A stretch of DNA of 64,000 bases, taken from positions 372,001-436,000 of the forward strand of contig OZ004590.1 in assembly GCA_963924555.1 (NCBI GenBank), given 5' to 3'. Positions 34,024 to 44,799 of this stretch are shown here, piece by piece. Source of the DNA: Crambe crambe. Taxonomy: Eukaryota > Porifera > Demospongiae > Poecilosclerida > Crambeidae. The notes beneath the pieces are model-generated. The model made no database searches, was not told the origin of the DNA, and saw nothing but the letters and a program-made list of their open reading frames with translations. Every line of letters begins with the position of its first letter. Within the stretch, counting starts at the first letter, position 1. A program made the position numbers and the translations under genes.

Positions 34024-37000
34024 ATGAATCCGCAGATTCCGAGCCTTGGAAGACCTTTTCAACTTGGCATGCTGTACAATAGCCTCACTGATAAGCTCAT
34101 TCCCGGGAGGACACTCTGGAATGCTGAAAAGATCAAATCCACGAAACTCACAAGCGAGAAACCAACCTCAAGTTATGAAGTCATCACTGAAAATTCCATC
34201 AAGACCAGATTTTCCAGCCTGGGTGTCGACCCCAACATGAAGCTCAGTGTGATGTCTGGTTTGGTGGAGGTGGAGGGAGCTGCAGAGTTTTTACATGTTC
34301 AGAAGTCTTCTGAGAGGCAATGTCAAGTAACTCTGCAATACAGATCCACCACACATTTTGAGCAGCTAGACATGGACGAGCTTGGAAATGTAGAGTACCC
34401 AGATGCACTCAATGAACTGAATGCCACGCATGTAGTGACTGGAGTCACGTATGGAGTTGATGCTTTCTTTATATTCAATCGATGCATCAAAAAAAGTGAA
34501 CAATTAGATGATGTTCATGAAAAAATGAAAAGTGCTGTGGAGCTCATACCCTGGGTCAATGCTTATGATGTCGTCTCATCAAGCAAGGAAAATATATTCT
34601 CTGCTGCAAAAGCAGACGATTTCCAGTGCAATTTTCATGGTGATCTGATTCCAGAAGTCAATCCATGTACACTTGCTGGAGCAATTAAACTCTCTGAAAG
34701 CCTCCCAATTAACAAAGCTAAGAGTGTACCAAAGTTTATTTACCTAATGCCGCTCTCAAAAATGATTAGAAAATCTGTCAACTCAGTTTCAGTTGACTTG
34801 ATTTCTCGTATTGAAGAAATAATGGAGCATATTCAAGATGCAGAAATGTGCACCAATGATCTTATGAAAATTGATGCATGCAAAAGTTTCGTCGATGTTA
34901 AAAATCAGCTATTGAATCTCAAGAAATTGCTTATTCGTTTTAAGGCTAATTTTGTGGAGAAACTGTCTCAATTAGTACCACAGATTCGCAGTGGTGCAGT
35001 GAAGGAGGACAATCTAGCTGATCTGATTACTTCAGTCAATATGTCACCATTCAGCTCTAGTTACACAAAAAAGTACCTGCAACAAAAAGAGCAAGAAATT
35101 AATAAGCTTACTTGTCTACTGAAAAGCTTGAAGAAAAATAAGAAGATTCGACTTGATTCTCACACAAAAGAATGCACTTTACGCGATGTAGAACATGTCA
35201 TTTGCTTTGCATTTAATGTGACTTCTGAAAGTTCACCTTATATCAAAAATCTGGAGAGCTATATTGAAACAGGAAAAATCGAGCAAGAAGATGATAAAGA
35301 GTGGTTCGATAATCCGGAAATAATTAGTCAATTGGAGTCACAGAGAGTGAAATTTCTTCAATTTGTAGAAAAGACTTGCAGTGACAACAAAATGGCTTAT
35401 GTTGTGACAGATTCTAACCGGGAAACCAATGAATCAGGTCCTTGTATAATTTTGTACACTGATGGTGTCCCAACACCATTAGATTTACCTGGAACTCCAC
35501 AAGCAACCGAAGTTACATTTCACAGCATCACTCTACAATGGACTGCTCCAAAATATGTGAAAATTTTATTATACAAAGTTCTTTATTGCTCAAAAGCTAA
35601 ATCAGGCAAGTCTCACTTTGAAAGCATTGACAGCTCAGGCCCTGTTACAACATGTTGCATTGAAAACCTGTTACATGGTGTAGAGTATGAGTTCAAAGTA
35701 CAAGCAATCACTTCTTCTAAATTTACACTGGAAAGTGAAATCGCTTGCATCGAAACTGCAGAATATTATGATATTGTGCTTGTTGGCAAGACTGGACAAG
35801 GCAAGAGTACGTTGGGAAATAAGCTGCTTGACGTAGAGAACACTGATGAGTCAAAAATCATTTTGTTCCAATCTCCTTCAGCAACTTCTTCCCCTGCATC
35901 TAATGTTAAGACACCTTCCGCCACTATCTCTCCTACAAATCATACATCCTCTTCTGACGACCCCATTGAAACACCTTCTTCCACTTCCACTGAAGTAGCT
36001 TCTTCTGCTTCTACTGAAGTAGCGGAAGATTCCTCTTCTTTTAAGAAGAAACGGTTCTTTCAGGCTGATGATCTGGAATCTTCTCAAATTGGTAAGCAAA
36101 TGCTTTCTATCACTGAAGAGTGCAAGTTGATGTCCAATGAAGTCAGAAATATTCGAGTTTTGGATGTTCCTGGTTTTTCAGATTCAGGCACTTTGCAGAG
36201 AGCAGCAGGAAAAAAGGTTTCTGTTTTTGATGGGAACCTGCAGATTGTACGTTGGGTTGTGAGGGAGCAATTACAGTCACAGCTCAAGATGAGACGCATG
36301 GTATACTTTCTTCCAGTGAGAGGACCCCTCGAGAAAGCAGATGGAACACTGCAGGAAGAACTGAAAGTATTGCATCATTTCTTTGGAAAACAAATTTTCA
36401 ATAATATGGTGGTCATAGCCACCAATTCTCCGAAGAAGAAATTCCAAGACTTGGGATTTGACGAACAGGATTACGAAGAGACTGAAAAAATATTTCATTT
36501 GGCTATACAAACAGCCATCGGTGATAAAGGTATTGCCTGTCCTCCCATTGTTTATATTGGTTTGAATGACAGCCCACAAGAGACTTTGAGCAAGATAACA
36601 AATGCGGTAGTTTTGAGAGATGATATCATTGTTCCACTAGCCTTTCTGGAGGACACCTGTGCACTCTGCTCCGTCAAAATTTGCTTCAATGAGAATAGTG
36701 AGAAGATTTTGATAGTCAATGGGGATGGAACTGTCATTCCTTATGCAGAGTCAAAGTGCCATCCCTGTTTCGTACCAAAGTACTCCAGTGTCAAAAAGGT
36801 TATAGGCGGTGTTGGCCACATACTTACAATGGGTATGTTTATATTACTCAAGAAGTTTGTACATATTGAATCATGGCCTGGCTTTACAAACTCGGACGAA
36901 GTATGCATAGCATGTAATCAGTCACCAGGAGCTAAAGGATGCCAACTAGTTGGTAAAGAGCTCGAATTTTGTCATAAGGGTGACAAGAAAACAATATTCG

Positions 37001-37029
37001 TGACACCAGAGCATTCAAATAAGCTGTGA
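34024..37029 (+). CDS. SNTX-like, thioredoxin-like, FN3 and GTPase protein
   Basis: Single long exon of 1001 residues; the first ATG is at 34024 (the frame opens at a GTG just upstream). Domain order by rough residue: 5-230, stonustoxin-type MACPF-like module (GRPFQLGMLYNSLTDK, GVTYGVDAFFIFN); 235-340, helical segment like the SNTX FAT-like domain; 385-485, thioredoxin-like segment (HVICFAFNVTS...DKEWFDNPEI...VLYTDGVP-type end); 488-580, fibronectin III; 585-880, AIG1-like GTPase with GKTGQGKSTLGNKLL, DVPGFSDSG and ATNSP. Between P-loop and switch is a Ser/Thr-rich insert (~617-675) the paralogues lack. The tail has CALC, CHPC and CIAC Cys pairs and a hydrophobic VGHILTMGMFILL. In fish SNTX the third domain is followed by PRY-SPRY; here FN3+GTPase takes that place. 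No signal peptide is visible, so a cytosolic location is likely. Function unknown. Confidence 0.85.
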   Translation: MNPQIPSLGRPFQLGMLYNSLTDKLIPGRTLWNAEKIKSTKLTSEKPTSSYEVITENSIKTRFSSLGVDPNMKLSVMSGLVEVEGAAEFLHVQKSSERQCQVTLQYRSTTHFEQLDMDELGNVEYPDALNELNATHVVTGVTYGVDAFFIFNRCIKKSEQLDDVHEKMKSAVELIPWVNAYDVVSSSKENIFSAAKADDFQCNFHGDLIPEVNPCTLAGAIKLSESLPINKAKSVPKFIYLMPLSKMIRKSVNSVSVDLISRIEEIMEHIQDAEMCTNDLMKIDACKSFVDVKNQLLNLKKLLIRFKANFVEKLSQLVPQIRSGAVKEDNLADLITSVNMSPFSSSYTKKYLQQKEQEINKLTCLLKSLKKNKKIRLDSHTKECTLRDVEHVICFAFNVTSESSPYIKNLESYIETGKIEQEDDKEWFDNPEIISQLESQRVKFLQFVEKTCSDNKMAYVVTDSNRETNESGPCIILYTDGVPTPLDLPGTPQATEVTFHSITLQWTAPKYVKILLYKVLYCSKAKSGKSHFESIDSSGPVTTCCIENLLHGVEYEFKVQAITSSKFTLESEIACIETAEYYDIVLVGKTGQGKSTLGNKLLDVENTDESKIILFQSPSATSSPASNVKTPSATISPTNHTSSSDDPIETPSSTSTEVASSASTEVAEDSSSFKKKRFFQADDLESSQIGKQMLSITEECKLMSNEVRNIRVLDVPGFSDSGTLQRAAGKKVSVFDGNLQIVRWVVREQLQSQLKMRRMVYFLPVRGPLEKADGTLQEELKVLHHFFGKQIFNNMVVIATNSPKKKFQDLGFDEQDYEETEKIFHLAIQTAIGDKGIACPPIVYIGLNDSPQETLSKITNAVVLRDDIIVPLAFLEDTCALCSVKICFNENSEKILIVNGDGTVIPYAESKCHPCFVPKYSSVKKVIGGVGHILTMGMFILLKKFVHIESWPGFTNSDEVCIACNQSPGAKGCQLVGKELEFCHKGDKKTIFVTPEHSNKL

Positions 37030-37439
37030 AAACCCTATGATGTACACTTACTTTTTTTAAAAACTTTCCACTAGTAGCTAACACATTGATTTTTTTAAAA
37101 ATGCTGATACTTATTATTCTTTGTCTAAAACTACTGTTATAGTCAGGTGCAGTGCATATGTATGTTGCATGTCATCCAATGAATATCAGTATACACTCTG
37201 TTTAGTGGCTAGGCAACACTCTACCTCCCACTACTGTAACAGCCACGCAGGTAGGATGATTAATGACATCATCTGCAAAACCTTCACTGGTTGGCTAATG
37301 CATATGTCACACACACACTTGTTCTGCAATGCTAGAAGTATTGCCTTGGACTTCATAGCTATAATTAGCTATAGAAAGCTAAGATGGAGTTATCTTTATG
37401 ATCTCAGACTAGTATGAGTTCACAATTGAAGGTTCCCTG

Positions 37440-37600
37440 TCTAAAGAGGCACTTTTAACTGGGCATGTTCTATAATTGTTGCACTGATAAACTCATTCTT
37501 GGGATGACTCTCTTGATAAAAGAAAACTGACATCAGCTGGGTTCACAACTGAAGCTCAGTTTACTGGTATTGTGGATGTCATTCAGCTTGGTGAAGTTTA
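37440..37600 (+). pseudogene. Short SNTX-like N-terminal fragment
   Basis: GGGCATGTTCTATAATTG and TGATAAACTCATTCTTGGGA encode GMFYN(..)TDKLILGMTLL, followed by AGTTTACTGGTATTGTGGA. This matches the N-terminal motif of the gene at 34024 and of the pseudogene at 29020. Stops follow immediately. It is a relic about 400 bp downstream of the intact gene. Confidence 0.65.
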
Positions 37601-37609
37601 ATTTATAAA

Positions 37610-37980
37610 AATGTATTCTTGCATGTAATAATTATCAAGTTATGTATACAAAAAATTGAATTGCTATACTGAACTTGACAAAAAACACAGTTCCTCACCC
37701 CTTATACTTAATACCTTCCTTCTGTAATCTATACACCTCTATGGGAAGTCTTAAAACTGTCCAGAGTGAGTAACTATATATGCCTGACCGTAGCACATTA
37801 CTAAGAGGTCAAGTATTTGTTGTTCTGTCCAGGCTTCTGTGCAATTAATCCCACTGTAACCTAGAATCATAGAACAGAAGTAGGAATAGTTAGCTTGTAG
37901 TTTGGTAATATTGGTGTGGTTCTTGAGTTTGGTGATGGGTACAGGTAAGGGGTTACTTAATTCACTTGTTGCTGAACTAC
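37610..37980. other. Intergenic, no gene supported
   Basis: Unique sequence apart from the beginning of the hairpin-family module near 37880 (GAAGTAGGAATAGTTAGCTT). Confidence 0.45.
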
Positions 37981-38115
37981 TACGAGCTAACTATTCCTAC
38001 TTCACTCCCTTTATATCTCATCTTGGCCTGTCACAGGAGTGAAGTAGGAATAGTTAGCTTGTAGTTTGGTAATATTGGTGATGGGTAAGCTTGACTGAAG
38101 TTCACTCTCTTGTTT
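37875..38115. repeat. Hairpin-family module, imperfect palindrome
   Basis: GTAGGAATAGTTAGCTTGTA occurs at ~37880 and ~38045 and pairs with CTAACTATTCCTACTTCACT at ~37985. The same block occurs at 41150-41235 (inverted) and, with variation, at 45620-45690. It is an interior module of the palindrome at 21843. Confidence 0.75.
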
Positions 38116-39039
38116 TTGAACCACACACAGATATCCCTTTTTTTTATTTAGAATATTTTTTCCTTAGCTTTAAATAATATAAGCTAAGTCAATTAGCCAC
38201 TGAAAGAGCATATGTGGAAGTCAAGCTGTGATGCTATATAGACATACAATTAGATTCATTGGAAACACAATCAGAGATCCGATTTCCAATAAATACATTT
38301 CTTGGGCCACCCTGACTGATGATGTGTGGTCAATTGAACAAACAAGGTCAGTGCCAGCCGGCATGCACAGATAGTAGTATATATGCAAACTCTCTCAAAC
38401 ACCACTCTGGATCAGCTGCTGCAAGCTGGGCTAACTACAGACTCAAAGCAATGTTGCTGAATAAATTTCTTCATAAATAGATGGGCATGTGGCCAAAGGA
38501 TCATGATCTCTCTATTGAAAGGCACAATCATAAGTAGCTCTTCTCTAATAGTGGCACATACACATTAGCTTAATACCATTCATATAGACAATTTTTGATG
38601 TGGACCATGGGGCCATGTGGCATTCCTCCTACAGAATTATGTGGGAGGAAAGTCACATGGTCACATGTTGGTAGTGAATTTCATGTAGGTAATTTTCTAG
38701 CTCTATCTCCAGATGGTCTCAGCTTTGATAGTGAGATACCAACCATCTATATAGCAAACAATTCCACATCCATTTCATAAAGATATTACAAATCTGGCAT
38801 TGAATGAGACAAAAAATGAATAAAAAGGTGATGATTTATTTTACCTGACACATCAAAGATATCCTTTCTTTCTCTGCTTTTCTGGCAGGATAATTTTGAT
38901 GTGTTAGGCAAGAGTAAATTACTAACTAATTAGCCCTACATAAGCCACACCAACAGCCATGCCCAAAAATAAAGCCGCACCCATGATATCCCAAGATCCT
39001 TGAGTAAAATACATCTAATTATTCGACCTAAAGTGGCTG

Positions 39040-39300
39040 GCAGGACCAGTTGGTATGGTCACAAAGTATTCATATGGGAATATATAGTATTCATTTGTTG
39101 TTGGAATGCAACTTCACAGGATCAATGGGTGTGGTCACAAAAGTATTCATACAGGAATATGGCAGTATTCATTTGTTATTGGAATGTAACCTATGGATGT
39201 GATCACAAAAGTATTCATATAAGTGTTCATTGTTATTGGAATGCAACCACATAGGACCAGTGGGTGTGATCACAAAAGCATTCATTACATTATTAAAATG
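39040..39300 (+). repeat. ~70-bp imperfect tandem repeat, four copies
   Basis: GGTCACAAAAGTATTCATAC, GTATTCATTTGTTATTGGAA and variants recur at ~39055, 39130, 39200 and 39270. The small frames here are shadows. Confidence 0.75.
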
Positions 39301-39554
39301 CACAGTAATGATACTTAAATAATTTATTGCTTGTTGTTAAAAGTGTAATGTTATCTGAGCATGATTGAAATAATCTGGTAAAGGTCATCACATAAAGAGA
39401 TTTCAGAGCGGGGTAAAGCTACCGAGAGCAAATTAAAGCCCAGAGTGGAGCCGAAAGTAGTTAGTTTTCTGGAAATTTTCCACATGACTCTCTGCTAGTG
39501 GATTCTCTGTGCATTAAGTGCTCACTAGCTATCTTTAGCTCTATATTTAATCCC

Positions 39555-40005
39555 ATAATTTTGGTGGTATACATGAAAATATTTTGTCCAACTTGTAGGC
39601 TTCATACTGCATTCATACATGCCCCTAGAACCTTTTTTTAACCACCAAAATGCAGCTTTTTTTAAAGAGCTTTCCAATGGTCTATTCAAAAAAACCAAAA
39701 AAAAATATAAAAAAAATCCAACCATGACTAATATGCCAAACACTACACAATGTATGAGAGAAATCAACATGTGGTTGGAAGCTACTACAGTGTGATTGAC
39801 CACCTCTTAGTGGTATGTAGTTATATTTTGGATATCAGTTGTACAAATATCAGTCATGGTTGGACTTAGGGGGTTTTGGATAAACCATTGGAAAGCTCTT
39901 TTAAAAAGCTGCATTTTGGTGGTAAAAAAAAAGGTTCTATGGATATTTATGAAGGCGGTATGAAACCTGGAATTTCAATGAAAATTTTTGTGGTTTTTTT
40001 TATTT
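39555..40005. repeat. Imperfect inverted repeat around 39,800
   Basis: CAGCTTTTTTTAAAGAGCTT with TCCAATGGTCTATT (39652-39686) pairs with AACCATTGGAAAGCTCTTTT and AAAAAGCTGCATTTTGGTGG (39882-39920). Arms are about 130 bp and diverged. The two mirrored frames are arm shadows. Confidence 0.7.
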
Positions 40006-40257
40006 TCAGAACCCCCTTAAAGCATAGTCTAAGCTCAAAAACTTATTTGGTAAAGGGGTTATAATGTACATAAAATCCTCATCAAAATTAGCACTGACCA
40101 GTCTCCAGCTCCAATGTGATTTCCTGCTCTAGTTAGTATAGTAGCTTCAAGTTCTTCATTAAGTTTGGTGGTGTGCATTCATTCACAAGCCTGAATACTA
40201 GGAGCCAGCCAGTTCCCTATCTAGAATAAAAGCAATCATAATGAAGAAAGAAAGTAT

Positions 40258-40361
40258 AGTTAGAATATGGTAGTCCAGTGATTATGGCCAATTAACTACG
40301 GAATCCCCTCGGATTCGGTAGTTTATTTGGCCATGATTACAAGGACTACCATGTTCTAACT
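40258..40361. repeat. 104-bp hairpin (AGTTAGAAC family), copy 2
   Basis: AGTTAGAATATGGTAGTCC pairs with GGACTACCATGTTCTAACT; a second copy of the hairpin at 24135-24249. Confidence 0.85.
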
Positions 40362-41104
40362 GTTATATATTCCCACACACAATTCCATTGGTCAGTCTGT
40401 AGTTACTCAGCTAGCTTGGTTTTACAATACAAAAGGAAAAGAAAAAAAAACAACTCCTATCATAGCTATTTTGCTTGCCTGCCCCTTTTATAGCCTATGC
40501 AGGTATTCAGGCGCTATTTTCAACTCTATAGAGCCTTAGATAATAAAACCATAGGTGGATAGGAAACACTAATGGAGTTAATTGTGTTGCGCGTGTGCCG
40601 ATAGATTACTGATGAAATTCAGTGTAAACTGATTTTGACCTGCACTTACTTTGCACTGAGCCCCTGTCTGGAGATGCAGTGAAGAATTTGTTGCAAGTGA
40701 TCCTGTTAGTCATACAAGGTACTGATTTATGTTAAAAAATAGAGCTAGAATAAATTAGGAGTGGTAGTTCATGCTTGGTGTTAATCTTTAGCTGCAGTAC
40801 CAAGCTCGATGCATGCAAAAAATCAATTCTATTCGTCTACTTCTACATGACATAATTGTCACAGTTTTTATTTGAATGTTTGTGTTAAGATCCTCTCCTT
40901 TTTGCACTTTATCACTTGCCAACATGCTTTATTAAATGACACTTTTGGTAAAGTCATGAGGCATGTGTACAATTGTCATTATATTATTTCAGATACTCAT
41001 TCTGCGAATGAGAGATGTTAGCAATTGTATTGGTCCCCTTTTTATTGTATCATTGATTTGATTATGATAATAATGACCACAAGTAAAGGAAAATTCTAAA
41101 TAAA

Positions 41105-41255
41105 AAAGAAAAGAAGGGATGGCTGTGTGCAGTTCAAAAAAGTTCAGCAACAAGAGAGTGAACTTCAGTCAAGTAACCCCTTACCCATCACCAATATTAC
41201 CAAACTACAAGCTAACTATTCCTACTTCACTCTCACGGTCTTGTTGCTGAACTTA
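41105..41255. repeat. Hairpin-family module, single arm
   Basis: AGGGATGGCTGTGTGCAGTT, AAAGTTCAGCAACAAGAGAG and CAAGTAACCCCTTACCCATC are shared with 61275-61350 and, inverted, with 45620-45720. Confidence 0.75.
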
Positions 41256-41886
41256 TGAAGCATTACATCTGGACTACCTGAATGCAGGGTGGCCTCCTTG
41301 GGGTACATTTAATATATGTAAGGAAGCCAGTTAAATAGGAGCCCTGCATCCACAAAGAAACTATCAACCTGTTATTATGGACAATTTTGAACCAATCCTT
41401 GCCTCGCTCTATATAGTATCCACACTGCAAAGCCTGCATCTTCATTGTCGGTGGCTGAAGCCTTGTTCACTTAATGTAAACGACTACTTCGTTCATTAGT
41501 AGCAATATTACAGCATTTCAGTTGTAGAAAAAAACCGATTTTCTCATAACTGGTATTGCACATGCACAATTTTTAAGTGACATTAAATATTCTACTCAGT
41601 CTGACCAAATTTCAACACACACACAGTGAGTCACATGCATGGAATTCATCTTGCCGTCCTTGATTTAGACATAGTCTTGCTATTATATTTTGCATTGCAC
41701 TCTTATTCTTCTCCAAATTCAGCCTATGATCTGAAAAATGAATTTTTTTTTCCTGGATGCAAACCGCTAAGCTTAGAGGGAGGTATTCATGCAAGTACAA
41801 TAAGAATCATTAGCTATTGACAGTTCCGATATGATTCCAACGTCATAGCTATCAGACAGCATCTAATGAATCTAATTGCCCATGAC

Positions 41887-41896
41887 TATATATAAA
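41887..41896 (+). promoter_or_regulatory. Candidate TATA box
   Basis: TATATATAAA 79 bp upstream of the ATG at 41975. The downstream CCTTCACAGCTTGACTT is also present in front of the decayed copy at 60345 (60275-60292), so this segment was duplicated together with the gene. Confidence 0.5.
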
Positions 41897-41974
41897 TCCT
41901 TCACAGCTTGACTTCTACATGTTTTGCTCTTTCATTAACTACTTTGCTTTGCTTTAGCTATCATTTGGAAAAAG

Positions 41975-43339
41975 ATGAGTTGTAAACTTGGTAAACCTGG
42001 AACTCCGGTAGCTACTGCAATTAACATCGATAATATTACCTTACAATGGATTCCACCAGAGACTGGTGAAGTTAAGTCATACAAAGTTCTCTATCGTCCA
42101 GCCAATGAAACAGAGTTCAAAACTGTTGAGAGCCAAGGAACTGTGGTTGCACGGTATGTCAAAGATTTGACGCATGGTGTTGAATACGAATTCAAAGTGG
42201 TAGCCACCGGTGCTTCTGGGGAGCAAGCTGAGAGTGATATCTCTACCATTAAAACCAAAGAATACTACGACATCGTACTGATCGGCAAGACTGGACAAGG
42301 CAAGAGCACTTTTGGAAATAAATTGCTTAATTTGGGTAAAGTTCCTGCGCCAAAAATTCGTTTATTTGAGGTTTCTTCTAATCCTGTTACGAAACGCTTT
42401 ACCCAAGCCTCTGATAAAGAAGTAACTGACCTTGGTGATCATTTCCTTTCTGTCACTGCAAAATGCAAACTAATGGCCAATGATGACACAGATATCCGAG
42501 TGTTGGATGTTCCTGGTTTCTCTGACTCTGGTACTCTGAAGAATGAAATCGGGAAGAAAGTATCAGTACAAGATGGGAACCTACAAATTGTTCGTTGGAT
42601 CGTTAGGGCACAAGAACAGTCGCAGTTGAAGGTTAGGCGTATCGTGTACTTCCTTCCTGTAAGAGGAGCCCTTGAGAAAGCTGATGGAACGATGCAGGAA
42701 GAATTGAGATTATTGTACCACTATTTTGGCAAGGGAATTTTCGATTGCATGGTGGTGGCAGCCACTAATCATCCAAAACTGAAAGTTCAAAAACTAGGAT
42801 TCGATAAGGAAGATTACGAAAGCGTTCAAAGCGTATTCAGAGCTGCATTGAAGTATGCGATCCCTGATGAAACCATACTTTGCCCTCCTGTTGTATATGT
42901 TGGCCTTTCTGATGGCACGGACAAATGCACCAAAAATATCAAAGATGCTAAGGTGCTGGAAGATTCTATCCTCCAACTGAAGTTCAATGAGAATATTTGT
43001 GCTCGCTGTTCTGTCAAGGTAGTTTGTAAGAATGATGAAAAAATATCTGTCATCCTCTCTGATGGGACTAAAGTTTCTTACCCAAAATCAACATGTCATC
43101 CTGACTTTGTACAGCGTTACAATACTGCACAAAAGTTCTTTGGTGGTGTTGCCCATATTATTACACTAGGCATCGGTCTTATAGTGGAAAAGGCTAGTGA
43201 TAAAGAATCATGGCCTGGCTTCACCAACTCTGATGAAGAATGTATCCAGTGCAAGAAATTCCCTGGTGCTGAAGGCTGTACACAAGTTTATACGCCATAT
43301 GGGGGATCGAAGATGGTGGATCATTCAAATAAGCTTTAG
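41975..43339 (+). CDS. FN3-GTPase protein, 454 aa
   Basis: Single exon from ATG at 41975. Residues ~5-95 form a fibronectin III domain (GKPGTPVATAINIDNITLQW ... GVEYEFKV). Residues ~100-330 form the AIG1-like GTPase with P-loop GKTGQGKSTFGNKLL (~104), DVPGFSDSG, FLPVRGALEKADGTMQEE and AATNHP where an NKxD motif would be expected. The tail has CARC, a CHPD variant of the second Cys pair, a hydrophobic GVAHIITLGIGLIV and CIQCKKFPGAEGC. It equals the C-terminal half of the gene at 34024 and starts cleanly at the FN3 boundary, so the SNTX-like half was either never present or lost. A candidate TATA box lies 79 bp upstream. Cytosolic location inferred. Confidence 0.85.
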   Translation: MSCKLGKPGTPVATAINIDNITLQWIPPETGEVKSYKVLYRPANETEFKTVESQGTVVARYVKDLTHGVEYEFKVVATGASGEQAESDISTIKTKEYYDIVLIGKTGQGKSTFGNKLLNLGKVPAPKIRLFEVSSNPVTKRFTQASDKEVTDLGDHFLSVTAKCKLMANDDTDIRVLDVPGFSDSGTLKNEIGKKVSVQDGNLQIVRWIVRAQEQSQLKVRRIVYFLPVRGALEKADGTMQEELRLLYHYFGKGIFDCMVVAATNHPKLKVQKLGFDKEDYESVQSVFRAALKYAIPDETILCPPVVYVGLSDGTDKCTKNIKDAKVLEDSILQLKFNENICARCSVKVVCKNDEKISVILSDGTKVSYPKSTCHPDFVQRYNTAQKFFGGVAHIITLGIGLIVEKASDKESWPGFTNSDEECIQCKKFPGAEGCTQVYTPYGGSKMVDHSNKL

Positions 43340-43439
43340 TAACTCACAGTTTGAGGTTATTAAAAATAACACTATATTAATTGTAATTAGTTTTGTTGAG
43401 TTATGTCCCCCCTCCCAAAGAGTTACTCAGATTAATAAT

Positions 43440-44795
43440 CTGCAATAAGTTTCCGATGTGTAGAATGCGCGAAAATAGGAAATGGATTTTGTACATTGGA
43501 CAAGAAGCCCACGTGATCCTGTTTCCAAACTCATGCAGGTGATATTATAAACTTTGTCAGCATAGGTCAAATTGTGCTACATACCAGAGGAAAGAAAATA
43601 GCGTCCTGCTGGCCTCACTGAACTAGCTGTTTTCTCAGCGATTGACTCTAGCATGATAGTAGTGAGATAGAAGCTCTAGAGTGTCAGCATTCATTATTTA
43701 TCTACTTGGTATATATGTAATTATTTATTCTATATATATACAGTATTTCCTATAGGAAATAATTAATAATTACAAGTTATTTCATACTGTACTGAGCATG
43801 CACACTGTCATAATTTCCAAGGCAACAGATTCTTTATTTAGTCAGTGGAGAATAGTAGGCGCTAGGCTTATCTAAGTACTTTGTGGTTTTCCTTGTGTGC
43901 AGCTGCCTAGCAACATCTATGGAATAGCCTGTCTGCTATAAATAACCATATAACAACCTACAGATGCTTTTTTATCGAGTATAAAATAAATCATTTATCA
44001 CACTCGTGGAATATGGCAAGTCATTTCACTCATAGGCTGTATTTTCACTCACCGAACAGCCCACCACATTCCGCTCTGACTCGTGCAATAAGATATTCTA
44101 GATACATGAGATTCATCCTTTCGGCAAGGATCAGATTCATTATGGCTCACACAATAAAGCAAACCACCAATGAAATCTCCAAATAGTACATAGCTATCAT
44201 TTAGGACAAACTTTAAGTCAAGAACTGGTTGCAAATTGCTTTAGGTTTCCTGGTTTGTATATAGTCAGCAGAGCATATGATAACAGCCTGACACCTGACA
44301 TTTTCAGGCCAATATTGGCATATGTATGGTCATTATTGGTTTGTCAAGACAAAAGTACTTGTCAAAAAATGCACACTGATGCAATGTACAGTTAAATGTT
44401 AGGATAAACTATACTTTGTGGCATAGGTTCCAACTGTCACGAAAGCTCCGTGACAGCCACGCAATTTCATTCCATCAAAGTGCCACACACGAAATTACTA
44501 CAAGCCTATTGTCTGCCATGGAAGCAGCCACAGACAATCGACTATCTTGCTTAAGAAAGAGGGTGTGGTTAACCAGAAATGGGCATGGTTTCAACAATTT
44601 TCGCGCACAGTATATTAATCACTAATTTTCATTTCAGAAAGTTGGAACCTATGTTGTGGGGACATCATGTCCAGTCAATATTCATAAGCACTGAGTCAGT
44701 GTCAGATACATGTTGTACATGATTTAAAAATGGGGATCTTGATTATTAATCAAAGCAAACAAGTAGGGATGACCAAGTGTAAGGTTGAAGAAAAT
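43440..44795. other. Intergenic; old duplication with 46,800-47,060
   Basis: 43600-43720 (CTGGCCTCACTGAACTAGCT, AGAAGCTCTAGAGTG, TCTACTTGGTATA) matches 46915-47060 with moderate divergence. A repeat-B fragment lies near 43860. No gene is supported; frames at 44049 and 44416 lack domains. Confidence 0.5.
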
Positions 44796-44799
44796 TCTT

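Noticed and set aside
39525..40064. Hydrophobic small proteins at 39.5-40.1 kb
   Set aside because: They are mirror translations of an imperfect inverted repeat.
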